From Tolypothrix brevis GSE-NOS-MK-07-07A (GTDB lineage Bacteria > Cyanobacteriota > Cyanobacteriia > Cyanobacteriales > Nostocaceae), in the NCBI GenBank assembly GCA_019358985.1, contig JAHHIJ010000005.1, positions 62,001 through 126,000 of the forward strand: a stretch of DNA of 64,000 nt, read 5' to 3'. Under the pieces are notes generated by a model. That model made no database searches. It was given only the letters and a program-made list of their open reading frames with translations, and was not told the DNA's origin. This document shows, piece after piece, positions 46,439 through 55,762 of the stretch (position 1 is the stretch's first letter; each line of letters begins with the position of its first letter). The translations under genes and the position numbers were made by a program.

Positions 46439-46592
46439 GCAGTGCTACGTCTCTCAATAGGCACTGCTACGTCTCTCAATAGGCACTGCTACGTCTCTCA
46501 ATAGGCACTGCTACGTCTCTCAATAGGCACTGCTACGTCTCTCAATAGGCAGTGCTACGTCTCTCAATAGGCACTGCTACGTCTCTCAATAC
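46439..46592. repeat. 22-bp tandem array, seven copies
   Basis: Seven units of GCACTGCTACGTCTCTCAAT followed by AG, spaced exactly 22 bases (first at 46439, last at 46571). The first unit is the right half of a GAGACGTAGCA/TGCTACGTCTC palindrome at 46431-46453; the others look like amplification of that half. Small variants occur (GCAGTG in units 1 and 6). It lies between the Uma2 gene and the end of nrtD. Confidence 0.9.
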
Positions 46593-46614
46593 GGTTCAGA
46601 TAAAATTAACCGAA

Positions 46615-47472
46615 CTAACCTACATCATCATGGGCAAAGCGGTTAAAGAGAAAGTCTAAAGCATGGTTACGCAGTTGATAATATTGTGGATCTTCCATAA
46701 TCCTAGAGCGATCGCGTGGACGCGAAAATGGAATAGGCATCACTTCACCAATTTTCGCATGAGGACCATTGGTCATCATCACCAACTTATCTGCCAAAAA
46801 GAGCGCTTCATCGATATCATGGGTAATCATCAACACTGTACAGCGGTTATCACCCCAGATTTTCAGCAATTCTTCTTGTAACTCTTCTTTGGTAATAGCA
46901 TCTAACGCCCCAAAAGGCTCATCTAAAATTAACACTTTCGGACGAATTGCCAAAGCACGAGCGATAGAAACCCGCTGTCTCATCCCCCCAGACATCTGCG
47001 GTGGCTTTTTGTCCATCGCATCAGCTAATCCCACCATTGTCAAATTATCCCGAACGATCGCTCTTTTTTCTGCTTCGGGTTTGTTGGGAGAAACCGCATT
47101 CACAGCCAAGTATATATTTTCAAAGGCAGTCCGCCAAGGTAACAAGGCATAATTTTGAAATACAACCATCCGATCTGGACCAGGTTTGGTAATCGGTTGT
47201 CCTTCTAGCAGCACTTGTCCGGAAGTGGGAAAGTTAAAACCGGATACCATATTTAACAGCGTCGATTTGCCACAGCCAGAGTGACCGATAACGCAGATAA
47301 ATTCGCCTTGTCCCACATTCAGATTAACACCATCGAGTACGGTGAAGGGTCCTTTCTTGGTCGGATATACTTTGGAAACATCTTTAATTTCTAAAAAAGG
47401 CTTGCGGACGTTGTTAATTTGAGTATCTAATGGTTGTCCGATGTTAGTTGTTCTTAAAGTGCGGTTTTGCAT
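46615..47472 (-). CDS. nrtD: Nitrate/nitrite transporter ATPase subunit
   Basis: A 285-residue ABC ATPase. Walker A GHSGCGKST near residue 65, signature MSGGMRQRVSIARAL, Walker B KVLILDEPFGALD and the H-loop MITHDIDEALFLAD are intact. Together with nrtA, nrtB and nrtC it forms the high-affinity nitrate/nitrite transporter of cyanobacteria; NrtD lacks the extra substrate-binding-like domain of NrtC. It is the last gene of the leftward nrt operon and is separated from nrtC by about 195 bases of repeats. Confidence 0.92.
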   Translation of the reverse strand: MQNRTLRTTNIGQPLDTQINNVRKPFLEIKDVSKVYPTKKGPFTVLDGVNLNVGQGEFICVIGHSGCGKSTLLNMVSGFNFPTSGQVLLEGQPITKPGPDRMVVFQNYALLPWRTAFENIYLAVNAVSPNKPEAEKRAIVRDNLTMVGLADAMDKKPPQMSGGMRQRVSIARALAIRPKVLILDEPFGALDAITKEELQEELLKIWGDNRCTVLMITHDIDEALFLADKLVMMTNGPHAKIGEVMPIPFSRPRDRSRIMEDPQYYQLRNHALDFLFNRFAHDDVG

Positions 47473-47510
47473 GGTGTTTTAAAAGTTAAAAATTTCAAGT
47501 TTCAGGTTCC

Positions 47511-47608
47511 AAGTCGGAACGTTCTTGTTTCAAGTGAGAACGTTCTTGTTTCAAGTGAGAACATTCTTGTTTCAAGTGAGAACATTCTTGTTTCAAGTCG
47601 GAACGTTC
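47511..47608. repeat. 21-bp tandem array between nrtC and nrtD
   Basis: Four full units and one partial unit of AAGTGAGAACGTTCTTGTTTC, at 47511, 47532, 47553, 47574 and 47595. Units 1 and 5 have CGG instead of GAG; units 3 and 4 have CATTC. It is within the nrt operon but outside the coding frames. Confidence 0.88.
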
Positions 47609-47620
47609 AGGAGAATAACA

Positions 47621-47671
47621 GTAGTGAGCGCTTCAGCGCTCAAATAAATAAGCACTCTTCGTGCTTACTAC
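47621..47671. repeat. GTAGTGAGCG palindromic element overlapping nrtC stop
   Basis: A 51-base element with GTAGT and ACTAC ends and two internal hairpins (GAGCGC/GCGCTC and AAGCAC/GTGCTT). The nrtC stop codon (47668-47670) lies within its ACTAC end. Related elements are at 57854-57923 and 63839-63864. Confidence 0.75.
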
Positions 47672-49671
47672 GCTACTCTCCTCGTGGGTGTATCAAGAAT
47701 AACCTCAGCCACAGAAACATCACGTTTAATCTGTAAGCTGTTGAGATAAGCTATTGGATCGTCAGCATCAAACGGAGTTCCATCAAACAGTTGAATCGGT
47801 TTACGAGTGTAGCTAATATCTAAACCTAACTCCCGAGCTGCGGTGCTGAAAACGCGAACTCGACAGACTCTTTCGACAACTTCCACCCAATTTCTCGGAA
47901 AGGGAGTATCACCCCAACGCGCTAATTGACTCATGATCCAAATTTGCTCGGTGCGACTAGGACGATTGATGGCAGAATCAGAGTAAAATTGATGATGGGC
48001 ATAATCCCGCAGTGGATGGTCTAAGCTACAAGTGCCATTATTCGGATCTTCAATTTGAATGTACTCGATATCGTTGCTGACATACTCTCGCCGTGCTAAA
48101 ATTTCCCGAATCTCTTGGGCATTTTCTGGAATTGCACAGTAATAACAAGCTTCTAACAACGCTTTGGTTAAGGCAATATGAGTATTGGGGTAATTTTCTG
48201 CCCAATCTTCCCGTACACCAAGAACTTTACCAGGATGTCCAAACCAAACTTCTAAGTCGGTAGCGATGGTAAAGCCAACTTGTTCCACCGCAGCGCGATA
48301 GTTCCAAGGTTCACCCACGCAGTAACCATCTATACTGCCTGCTCTCAAGTCTGCGACCATCTGCGCCGGCGGAATAGTCCTCATATCCACGTCTAAATCG
48401 GGGTCAATTCCCCCGGCAGCTAACCAGTAGCGCAGTAGCAAATTATGCATTGATGCTGGATGCACTACGCCCATTGTGTGCCGTAAGTTGCGGGTGCGAA
48501 GCAGGTAATTTTTGAAGTCTGACAAGCTTTGGACACCTTCTTCATAGAACCGTCTCGCTAAGGTGATGGCGTTACCGTTGCGGGTCATGGTGAGGGCAGT
48601 AACCACGGGTAAAGGTTGGTTGTTATGTCCTCCTAAGGTCAACCACATCGGCATTCCTGAAGGCATTTGCGCGGCATCTAAATAACCGCCGATCATGCCA
48701 TCAACGATACCACGCCAGCTGCTTTCCCGCACTAGGGTAACTTCATCTAAACCATGTTTGGCAAAGAAGCCTTTTTCTTTCGCGATCGCCAAAGGAGCGC
48801 AAGCAGTCAGGGGTAAAAAGCCAATTTCTAGGTTAACTTTTTCTAAGCCATGACGAGCAATATTAGCAGTTTTCCGCGCTCGAATTTTCTTGATGCGTTT
48901 TTGCTGGTTGAGGAAGTAAATCATCTCACTTCGCAAGCTGTAGTAACTCGGATGTTCAACTACTTCCATGCGCTTGCGGGGTCTGGGAATATCAACTTCT
49001 AAAATGTCACCAATTTTCGATTCGGGTCCATTGGTCAACATGACAATTCTATCAGACAACAGCACCGCCTCATCGACATCGTGTGTCACCATCACGGCAG
49101 TAACTTGATTTTCTTGACAAATTTGCATCAATTGTTCTTGCAAATTGCCGCGTGTCAGAGCATCCAATGCACCAAATGGCTCATCTAGCAATAGTAACTT
49201 AGGACGAATTGCCAAAGCGCGAGCGATCGCTACCCGTTGCTTTTGTCCACCAGATAACATACCCGGTTGTTTATCTGCGTGGGTACGCAACCCCACCATA
49301 TCGATATGTTTTTCAACAATTGCTTTGCGATCGCCTGCGCTTATTCCCTTCATCACCGAGTCTACAGCAAGAGTAATATTTTCTCTCACAGTTCGCCAAG
49401 GTAACAGCGAATAGTTTTGAAACACCACCATTCTATCTGGACCTGGTTTGGTGATTCTTTGTCCTTCTAAAGTTACAACACCTTCAGTTGGTAAATCCAG
49501 ACCGGCAATCATATTTAACAAAGTCGATTTACCGCAACCGGAGTGACCAATTAGAGAAACGAATTCTCCTTTTTTAATCTCCAGATTAATACCTTTGAGG
49601 GCGATATATTTACCACCGCCGGTTAATTCAAAAACTTTATCAATTTCTTCAACAGCAACAAAGATAGACAT
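47668..49671 (-). CDS. nrtC: Nitrate/nitrite transporter ATPase fused to NrtA-like domain
   Basis: A 667-residue protein. Residues 1 to about 255 are an ABC ATPase (GHSGCGKST, LSGGQKQRVAIARAL, LLLDEPFGALD, MVTHDVDEA); from about 275 the C-terminal part (LEIGFLPLTACAPLAIAKEK, SIDGYCVGEPWNYRAAVEQV) resembles the nitrate-binding NrtA. This fusion is a hallmark of cyanobacterial NrtC, whose C-terminal domain gives ammonium-dependent regulation. It overlaps a palindromic element at its end and lies 202 bases below nrtB. Confidence 0.94.
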   Translation of the reverse strand: MSIFVAVEEIDKVFELTGGGKYIALKGINLEIKKGEFVSLIGHSGCGKSTLLNMIAGLDLPTEGVVTLEGQRITKPGPDRMVVFQNYSLLPWRTVRENITLAVDSVMKGISAGDRKAIVEKHIDMVGLRTHADKQPGMLSGGQKQRVAIARALAIRPKLLLLDEPFGALDALTRGNLQEQLMQICQENQVTAVMVTHDVDEAVLLSDRIVMLTNGPESKIGDILEVDIPRPRKRMEVVEHPSYYSLRSEMIYFLNQQKRIKKIRARKTANIARHGLEKVNLEIGFLPLTACAPLAIAKEKGFFAKHGLDEVTLVRESSWRGIVDGMIGGYLDAAQMPSGMPMWLTLGGHNNQPLPVVTALTMTRNGNAITLARRFYEEGVQSLSDFKNYLLRTRNLRHTMGVVHPASMHNLLLRYWLAAGGIDPDLDVDMRTIPPAQMVADLRAGSIDGYCVGEPWNYRAAVEQVGFTIATDLEVWFGHPGKVLGVREDWAENYPNTHIALTKALLEACYYCAIPENAQEIREILARREYVSNDIEYIQIEDPNNGTCSLDHPLRDYAHHQFYSDSAINRPSRTEQIWIMSQLARWGDTPFPRNWVEVVERVCRVRVFSTAARELGLDISYTRKPIQLFDGTPFDADDPIAYLNSLQIKRDVSVAEVILDTPTRRVA

Positions 49672-49722
49672 GGCAATTTGTTAAATGATGGTTGATAGTT
49701 GATGGTTGATGCTTAGTGGTTA

Positions 49723-49845
49723 TACCAATTTTATGTGAGGCTGCACAGAATAATAATCATCCGTATTTATCTGCGTTTATCTGCGTTTATCTGCGGTCAA
49801 TTATTCTAGAAATCAGATTCTATGCAGCTTCATCTTAATTTGGTA
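49723..49845. repeat. Short inverted-repeat element, copy B
   Basis: Arms TACCAATTTTATGTGAGGC and, on the right, TACCAAATTAAGATGAAGC in reverse complement, about 120 bases apart. It matches the element at 3408-3523. A TTATCTGCG triplet repeat lies inside. It sits between nrtB and nrtC. Confidence 0.5.
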
Positions 49846-49873
49846 TTAACAGCCAACAGTTATCCACTAATAA

Positions 49874-50713
49874 TTACTTCTGTTCTGCGGGGAGAATCTT
49901 GTTTTGAATCCAGCCCATTAATTTATCTAGCAACAAACCGACAACGCCGATATAAACTAGAGCCAAAATAACTTCACTTACATTGTTATTTTGATAAGCA
50001 TTCCAGATGAAGAAGCCAATCCCGACAATACCGGACATCACGATTTCTGCTGCAATAATCGCCAACCAAGCCAAACCGATGGCAATTCTCAAACCAGTGA
50101 AAATGTAAGGTAAAGCTGACGGAATCAGAATGTTTGTGAAATATTCCTTGCGGCTAAGTTGCAGAACTTTGGCGACATTGTTGTAATCTTGGGGAATTTG
50201 AGTTACACCGACAGCAGTGTTAATTAAAATGGGCCAAATTGCAGTGATGAAAATTACGAATAAAGCAGCAGGTTCGTTTTGTCGCAAAGCTGCTAAGGAA
50301 ATCGGCACCCAAGCCAAAGGAGGTACAGTCCGCAGTAGTTGAAACAGAGGATCTAAAGCTTTGGACATTGTTTGATTAACACCAATCAAAACGCCCACAC
50401 CAATACCAACAATTGCCGCTAAAGTATAGCTAATGGCAACTCTTTTCAAACTAGCTAAAATCTGCCAAAACAAGCCCTTATCTATCCCCCCGTTGTCATA
50501 AAAGGGCCAAAATATCAATATCCAAGTATCTTGAACAACCTGTATCGGACCTGGTAAAGTTGCCCCAGGAATGAAAGCAAATAATTGCCAAAGAGTTAAA
50601 AAGATCGCGAGGGCAATACTCGGAGGTATCAGATCAGGAAGTTGTTTTTTCAACCAAGATATAAAGCTATTATCTAAACTTGCGCCAGCAGGACGTTTTT
50701 GAGCTATTGTCAT
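49874..50713 (-). CDS. nrtB: Nitrate/nitrite transporter permease
   Basis: A 279-residue permease with five to six hydrophobic helices and the EAA-type loop (AKVLQLSRKEYFTNILIPSA, near residue 180) that docks on the NrtC/NrtD ATPases. The first helix begins about residue 32 (LIPPSIALAIFLTLWQLFAF). AGAGGAG lies 10 bases before the start ATG. The gap to nrtA is 112 bases and contains a pyrimidine-rich repeat and a small hairpin. Confidence 0.92.
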   Translation of the reverse strand: MTIAQKRPAGASLDNSFISWLKKQLPDLIPPSIALAIFLTLWQLFAFIPGATLPGPIQVVQDTWILIFWPFYDNGGIDKGLFWQILASLKRVAISYTLAAIVGIGVGVLIGVNQTMSKALDPLFQLLRTVPPLAWVPISLAALRQNEPAALFVIFITAIWPILINTAVGVTQIPQDYNNVAKVLQLSRKEYFTNILIPSALPYIFTGLRIAIGLAWLAIIAAEIVMSGIVGIGFFIWNAYQNNNVSEVILALVYIGVVGLLLDKLMGWIQNKILPAEQK

Positions 50714-50825
50714 TGTCTGTATTCTCCTCTTAATTACTTTCTTCTTTCTTCTTTCTTTCTTCTAGTCTGCGTAGGCAGACTTCGTTTGTATAGCCGCGAC
50801 TTCAGTCGTTCGGGCTATTATTTCC

Positions 50826-52202
50826 CTAAACACTAACCTTTTTAATCTTCAAACTCTTGAGATATTCCTCTGGCTTTTCTGGGTCAAACTTAACCCCATC
50901 AAAAAATTGTTCCACCCCACGCGAAGTACTTGTAGGAATATCAGCAGCAGGAATTCCAGCTTCTTTCGCAGCTTCTTTCCAAATATCTTCGCGGTTGACT
51001 TTATCAATTAAAGCTTTAGCTTTCGTCAAGTAATCTTTTGGCAAAAATCCCCAGCGAACGTTTTCAGTAATAAACCACAAATCATGACTCTTATAGGGAT
51101 AAGAAACACTACCTTTTTCATCTTTCCAATAATAAGCCGCCATTGATTTATCATCAATTTTGCGACCATCACCCATGTCATACTTACCTTGAAATGGTTC
51201 GATCAAGATTTCCGCAGGCAGATTAAAATAATTTCTGCTAGAAAGAATTTGAGCCGCTTCTTTCCGGTTATCAAAATTATCTAACCATTGTTGAGCCGCC
51301 ATAATTCCTTTTAAAATTGCTTTGGTTGCCTTAGGATTTTTGTCAACCCACTCACCTTTCATGGCAAAATATTCTTCCGGGTGATTCTTCCAAATCTCTG
51401 CGGTTAATGCTGCCATGTAGCCAATTTTGTCTTTCACAATCCGATTGGGCCAAGGATCACCTGTACTAAAGGCATCCATCGTTCCAGTCTTCATATTTGC
51501 GACAGTTTGCGCTGCTGGGACTGTGAGCAATTTGACATCTGCATCCGGATCTATACCACCGGCAGCTAACCAATAACGAATCCACAAATCTTGGTTGACA
51601 TGGGGAAAGGTAAATGCAGCGGTAAAGGGTGTTGAAGATTTGAGTTGTGTAAATAAAGACTTAGCGCCAGTAAGTTGCAAACTAATACCTTTGCCTAAAT
51701 GCTTGTTAGCGATCGCAATCCCATTTCCATGCGTAATCAATTGACACAGCACATACATGGGAATCTTTTTATTCCCTTTGGTAATTAAACCTTCGGTAAT
51801 TAAATGCGGCATTGGCATTTGCCATTGTCCACCATCAATCCCACCACCAGCTGAACCAATTTCTACATTATCCCGTGCTGCCCCCCAAGAAGCTTGTTTG
51901 GCAAGGTCAACATTGGTCATGCCATACTTCGCAAAAAAGCCTTTTTCTTTGGCAATAATTAATGGAGCCGCTTCCACAATTGGGATATATCCTAACTTAA
52001 CTGTAGTCGTTTCTGGTGTTTGTTCTGGAGTTAAATTGGCAACAGTTTGAGCCGCTGGCTGTGCTTGTACATTATTACCTGTATTACCTGTAATGCTTGC
52101 GGGGGGATTTCCCAAGCAGCCTTTGAGGAACACACCACCCGCAGAGGCTCCGGCTGTTAATATAAATTTGCGGCGAGAAAATTGATTAAAGAATTCTGTC
52201 AT
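50826..52202 (-). CDS. nrtA: Nitrate/nitrite-binding protein
   Basis: A 458-residue solute-binding protein. The N-terminal [20 protein letters not shown] is a Tat-type signal with Cys29 of a lipobox (LKGCLG), so it is anchored on the outer face of the plasma membrane. The body [20 protein letters not shown] is the NrtA/SsuA-type opening, and [17 protein letters not shown] and [20 protein letters not shown] are the shared family blocks. The start is set by AGGAGATT before the ATG. It is the first gene of the leftward nrt operon. Confidence 0.94.
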   Translation of the reverse strand: MTEFFNQFSRRKFILTAGASAGGVFLKGCLGNPPASITGNTGNNVQAQPAAQTVANLTPEQTPETTTVKLGYIPIVEAAPLIIAKEKGFFAKYGMTNVDLAKQASWGAARDNVEIGSAGGGIDGGQWQMPMPHLITEGLITKGNKKIPMYVLCQLITHGNGIAIANKHLGKGISLQLTGAKSLFTQLKSSTPFTAAFTFPHVNQDLWIRYWLAAGGIDPDADVKLLTVPAAQTVANMKTGTMDAFSTGDPWPNRIVKDKIGYMAALTAEIWKNHPEEYFAMKGEWVDKNPKATKAILKGIMAAQQWLDNFDNRKEAAQILSSRNYFNLPAEILIEPFQGKYDMGDGRKIDDKSMAAYYWKDEKGSVSYPYKSHDLWFITENVRWGFLPKDYLTKAKALIDKVNREDIWKEAAKEAGIPAADIPTSTSRGVEQFFDGVKFDPEKPEEYLKSLKIKKVSV

Positions 52203-52491
52203 AATCTCCTGAATGGGAAATAAGTTGTTTTTAAGTACGACAAATTAAGCAGAGAAACAATCTTATGTTTCTGGCGTTTTCAATGAGACTTTTCAGCTAT
52301 AACTATAAGCAAATATGCGCCTTTTCCAGGAAAAAAGACTGCTCAATTGCTTACAGAGAAACTGTGTTTAAATTATTTATTGCCTTTTGGTGTGATCTTT
52401 GGGGATCACTTACCTTCTTGAAATCAGTTTACAGGTTTTAATGACAAATTGATCTCTTTTAAACAGTAATTATTAAATAAATATTATATTG

Positions 52492-52517
52492 GAACTATAA
52501 GTAAAACCTTATAGTTC
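52492..52517. promoter_or_regulatory. Perfect inverted repeat upstream of nrtA
   Basis: GAACTATAAG (52492-52501), a 6-base loop TAAAAC, and CTTATAGTTC (52508-52517). It lies about 290-315 bases upstream of nrtA. Its symmetry fits an operator or a hairpin; I cannot tell which. Confidence 0.45.
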
Positions 52518-52754
52518 AGTCGCAAATGTCATAAAAATTTTAATGCATAGCTTTTTACTTATGATAGTTATTACTTCTAGGCTATGAGTGAATGGTTTTA
52601 GGCTATATTTATGCGTTTTTAATCAATATATATAGAGAATTATGTATGAATGGTCTGGAATAAATTTATATATCAGCAGCCACGAAGTTTAGGACATGTT
52701 GAATGGCTGAAATAACGTAATACAGCAGGCAGATTGCGTTATTATTAAATATAC

Positions 52755-52783
52755 GTAAAGACGTTCCGGCGGAACGTCTTTAC
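52755..52783. repeat. Dispersed GACGTTCC palindrome
   Basis: A 29-base GTAAAGACG/CGTCTTTAC palindrome, a copy of the family at 16775, between the gene at 52871 and nrtA. Confidence 0.75.
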
Positions 52784-52870
52784 AGGGTTTGGGATTTTAC
52801 GCATGTACCTCTATTTTGCTGTTGCATCAACTGTCATCAGCGGTAATCAGTCAGCCAGAAGATCGCACCC

Positions 52871-55762
52871 CTACGGTCTTAAATCATTAGATAATTCCAC
52901 AATACCGCGATAGCCATCGATTCTGACTCGCTGACCATCTTGCAGCAACCAGGTAGCACCACGGACATCCATCACCGCTGGTATACCATATTCACGAGCG
53001 ATGATCGCTCCGTGAGATAATCTTCCACCAGCTTCGGCAATTAAGCCACCTGCTCTAACTAATAGCGGTGCCCAGCCGGAATCGGTATAAGGCACTACTA
53101 ATATCGTATCCCGGTCAATCTCTGGGATATCTTGTAAATTTCGCAAAACCTTGACTCTTCCCTCAGCTTGTCCGTGACTAGCGGGAATGCCTTGTAATAC
53201 TTGATCGGAGGTGAGTTTAGAAAGAGCTAGCGGCACGGGGGGAGCATTGCCGTAAACTAGAAGAGGTATTTGATTTAATTGACTATCTTCTGTAAGTTGC
53301 GATCGCCTAACTAGCACTGAGTCTTGCAACTGCAAAATCAATCGAGAATCCCCATTCTCGATCAATTGCCGCACTTCATTCAATTCCAGAAAAAAGATAT
53401 CCCCTTTTTCCTTCAACAACCCAGCTTCTAACCAAATCTTCTCCAAAGCCAAAAAACACCAGCGCAACTCACCTAACAAGCGCGAGTATACCTCAGTAAC
53501 TCGTCCTTTGAGATCCACGCGCCGTTGCACAAATCCTCGCTTTTTATTTCTTTTTTGCGGACGATAAATTCCTTCTAAATTCTCTATCAGCGGTTGGTTA
53601 TCCTGCATCAACTGCACAAATAACTGCTTTATCGCTTGGGGATCTTCCTTCCAGGTAGGAACGGCAATATCAGTTCCCACTTCACTTAAATAGCCGTAAT
53701 CTTGAAGCAATTCGTCGAACTTTTGTAAAATTTTCTGCCCTTCTGGGGTTGGTGCTAATTGGTCAAATACTTGCTGTGGTTCGACTTCAGGTAATACCTG
53801 TTTGGCATCTGTGGCTAATGCACTGAGCGATCGCATTGCTGCTACTTCTGGTGTGAGGCTGTTATCAATTTTGCCATCTTTGACGCGAAAAATACCTTGA
53901 CGCAAGGCTGCACTCAAGGGTGCTAAAATACTATAATAAGTCCCCAAGCGCAGCAATCCTAAAATAAAGTCAATTCTATTTAACAGCTTTGGCGGCTCGA
54001 AGTCATCGATAAATTCTTGCGTCAGCTGGGACAAACCAGGCACAAATCGTTTGTGATAATCGCGCTTAAAGTCTTTTTCTAAATTTAATTCGCGTCTGAG
54101 CAACTTCGCAAGTCCAGGTAAATTCTTGAAGGTGGAATCCCAAGGTGGTTTACTCATCTTGGAACCCCTAGTTAAGAATTCTAAACTTTCCGGCGGTAAA
54201 CCCATTTTTAAGAAAATCTGCCCTAAGAGGGATGCATTAAAATATGCTCTTGAATAGTGAAGTGTGGCAGTTTCTTTAAAGTCTAATCCTTCAGCGCGAT
54301 CGCCTAAAACGATTGTAAAAAGTTCTCCCCAAACTCCGCAAGTTAAAGGACGATTAATCGACCAAGTTAAAGGACGAATCAATCCGGGAATTACTTCGGC
54401 GGCGATTTTGCGAGTCCAAATTGGTAGTAAAGTAGTAATAGGTCGTGCTTGTAATATCCAAAGAGTTTGACCGTCATAACTCCACTCGATATCTTGAGGA
54501 ATGCCGTGAAAACGTTCTTCAATATGTCGGCACAAGTAAGCAACTTGTTTAAGTAAAGCTTGTGGTACTTGTCCTGTGCCTTCTAATTGCACAAACTTAA
54601 AATTTTCGGTTTCGACAACAAAAGCGGTATATTGTTCTGGTGTGACTCGTCCGGAAACGATTTGAGTCGGACTTCCTGGTAAAGCTTCAATAACGATCGC
54701 ATCTCCTTGTCGAGTAATCGGATCGCGGCTGAAAGCTACACCAGAATATACACTTTGGACTTGTTGTTGAACCAACACTGCCATTGCTGCTTCTTGGGAA
54801 CCGCGATCGCGTCGATATTGCATGGCAGATGGATCATTATAAGAAGCTTGAGTGCGAGCGATCGCTTCTCGCAACTCTTGTTTGTTGGTAACATTTAAAA
54901 TAGTTTCATATTGTCCCGCAGCAGAAGCTTGTTCTGAGTCTTCGCCAATCGCCGAGGAACGCACCACCAGAGGCGATAATTCTGAAGGATGCATAATCTC
55001 TATTAATGCTTCTGCGTCGTCTTTCGGTGCCAATACCCACCCTTTTGGCACTGGATAACCCCAGCGCTTAACTTTAGATAAAGTAGCTGCTTTTTGTCCA
55101 AATAATGTAACATCCAAATCGTCATCTAAAGAAACAATATTTGTCTCACCGCGAAAAAATTCTAAAGCTCCTTTAGAATTTTTTTCTGCGTTTTCAGTTG
55201 GTAAATTCAAATCATCCGGAATTCGTTTATAAATCCAGCCAAGTAACACCGCTAAAGCAACAGCAGCGATGATTTTCAGTAAATCCTGAGCGTGCAAAAG
55301 TGTGATAATCAAAGGAAATAATACCAAAACGCCATATTTTCCCAATTGTCTGTTACGAACTACACTAAAGGTAATAGTTACCAGAAAAAGCACAAATCCA
55401 GCTACCAGCGGATCGTGTACCACAAATCCCCAAACAACATTTGTCGTTCCTGCCCCTTTTCCTACCCAGTATCTTCCTAATACTAAGGCAATCAGAGCAA
55501 TCAATTCCCAAGCCGATCCCTCTCCAAAGAAAGCACGGGCAAGTAAGACAGCGGCAATTCCCTTCAACGCTTCTGACAATACCGCCAGAATTCCTACCAG
55601 TCTCCCACCGTGATAAAATGCAGCTGAAACACTAATATTACCAGTACCCATCTGTGCCAATTGCCGCCCTTTTAAAGCTTGGGTAATCCAGTCAATTAGC
55701 GGTAATGCCCCCAGGATAGGGCAGACAATTAAAATAATTAAGGCACCCCAGAGTTCAAGCAT
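52871..55762 (-). CDS. PlsY-like acyltransferase fused to PEP-synthase-like protein
   Basis: A 963-residue protein. Residues 1 to about 185 are hydrophobic with five or six helices and the PlsY-type motifs GTGNISVSAAFYHGG and GKGAGTTN, suggesting a glycerol-3-phosphate acyltransferase-like domain. From about 205 to 450 is a PPDK/PEP-synthase N-terminal ATP-grasp domain (FGQKAATLSKVKRWGYPVPK, PLVVRSSAIGEDSEQASAAG). Near 890-930 the PEP-utiliser swivelling domain has EAGGRLSHGAIIAREYGIPA, with the phosphorylated His. A PEP-binding C-terminal domain is not evident. Activity cannot be assigned; a lipid-linked phosphotransfer is one idea. Confidence 0.8.
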   Translation of the reverse strand: MLELWGALIILIVCPILGALPLIDWITQALKGRQLAQMGTGNISVSAAFYHGGRLVGILAVLSEALKGIAAVLLARAFFGEGSAWELIALIALVLGRYWVGKGAGTTNVVWGFVVHDPLVAGFVLFLVTITFSVVRNRQLGKYGVLVLFPLIITLLHAQDLLKIIAAVALAVLLGWIYKRIPDDLNLPTENAEKNSKGALEFFRGETNIVSLDDDLDVTLFGQKAATLSKVKRWGYPVPKGWVLAPKDDAEALIEIMHPSELSPLVVRSSAIGEDSEQASAAGQYETILNVTNKQELREAIARTQASYNDPSAMQYRRDRGSQEAAMAVLVQQQVQSVYSGVAFSRDPITRQGDAIVIEALPGSPTQIVSGRVTPEQYTAFVVETENFKFVQLEGTGQVPQALLKQVAYLCRHIEERFHGIPQDIEWSYDGQTLWILQARPITTLLPIWTRKIAAEVIPGLIRPLTWSINRPLTCGVWGELFTIVLGDRAEGLDFKETATLHYSRAYFNASLLGQIFLKMGLPPESLEFLTRGSKMSKPPWDSTFKNLPGLAKLLRRELNLEKDFKRDYHKRFVPGLSQLTQEFIDDFEPPKLLNRIDFILGLLRLGTYYSILAPLSAALRQGIFRVKDGKIDNSLTPEVAAMRSLSALATDAKQVLPEVEPQQVFDQLAPTPEGQKILQKFDELLQDYGYLSEVGTDIAVPTWKEDPQAIKQLFVQLMQDNQPLIENLEGIYRPQKRNKKRGFVQRRVDLKGRVTEVYSRLLGELRWCFLALEKIWLEAGLLKEKGDIFFLELNEVRQLIENGDSRLILQLQDSVLVRRSQLTEDSQLNQIPLLVYGNAPPVPLALSKLTSDQVLQGIPASHGQAEGRVKVLRNLQDIPEIDRDTILVVPYTDSGWAPLLVRAGGLIAEAGGRLSHGAIIAREYGIPAVMDVRGATWLLQDGQRVRIDGYRGIVELSNDLRP

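Larger units (their letters stand above)
52203..52870. promoter_or_regulatory. nrtA upstream region
   Basis: About 670 noncoding bases between nrtA and the gene at 52871. It must carry the nrt promoter. Nothing matching the full NtcA consensus GTA-N8-TAC was found; GTA-N8-TAG at 52501-52514 is the nearest. A perfect 10-bp inverted repeat at 52492-52517 is described separately. Confidence 0.5.

Noticed and set aside
46439-46592. CRISPR array
   Set aside because: The units are contiguous 22-base repeats without spacers, and no cas gene lies nearby.
47467-47736. Plus-strand ORF with VLVSSEN repeats
   Set aside because: It is the translation of the 21-bp tandem array, without a ribosome site, and runs into the end of nrtC.
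52203-52870. NtcA site upstream of nrtA
   Set aside because: No GTA-N8-TAC was found on reading the region; GTA-N8-TAG at 52501-52514 lies inside an inverted repeat and is only a partial match, so no site is annotated.
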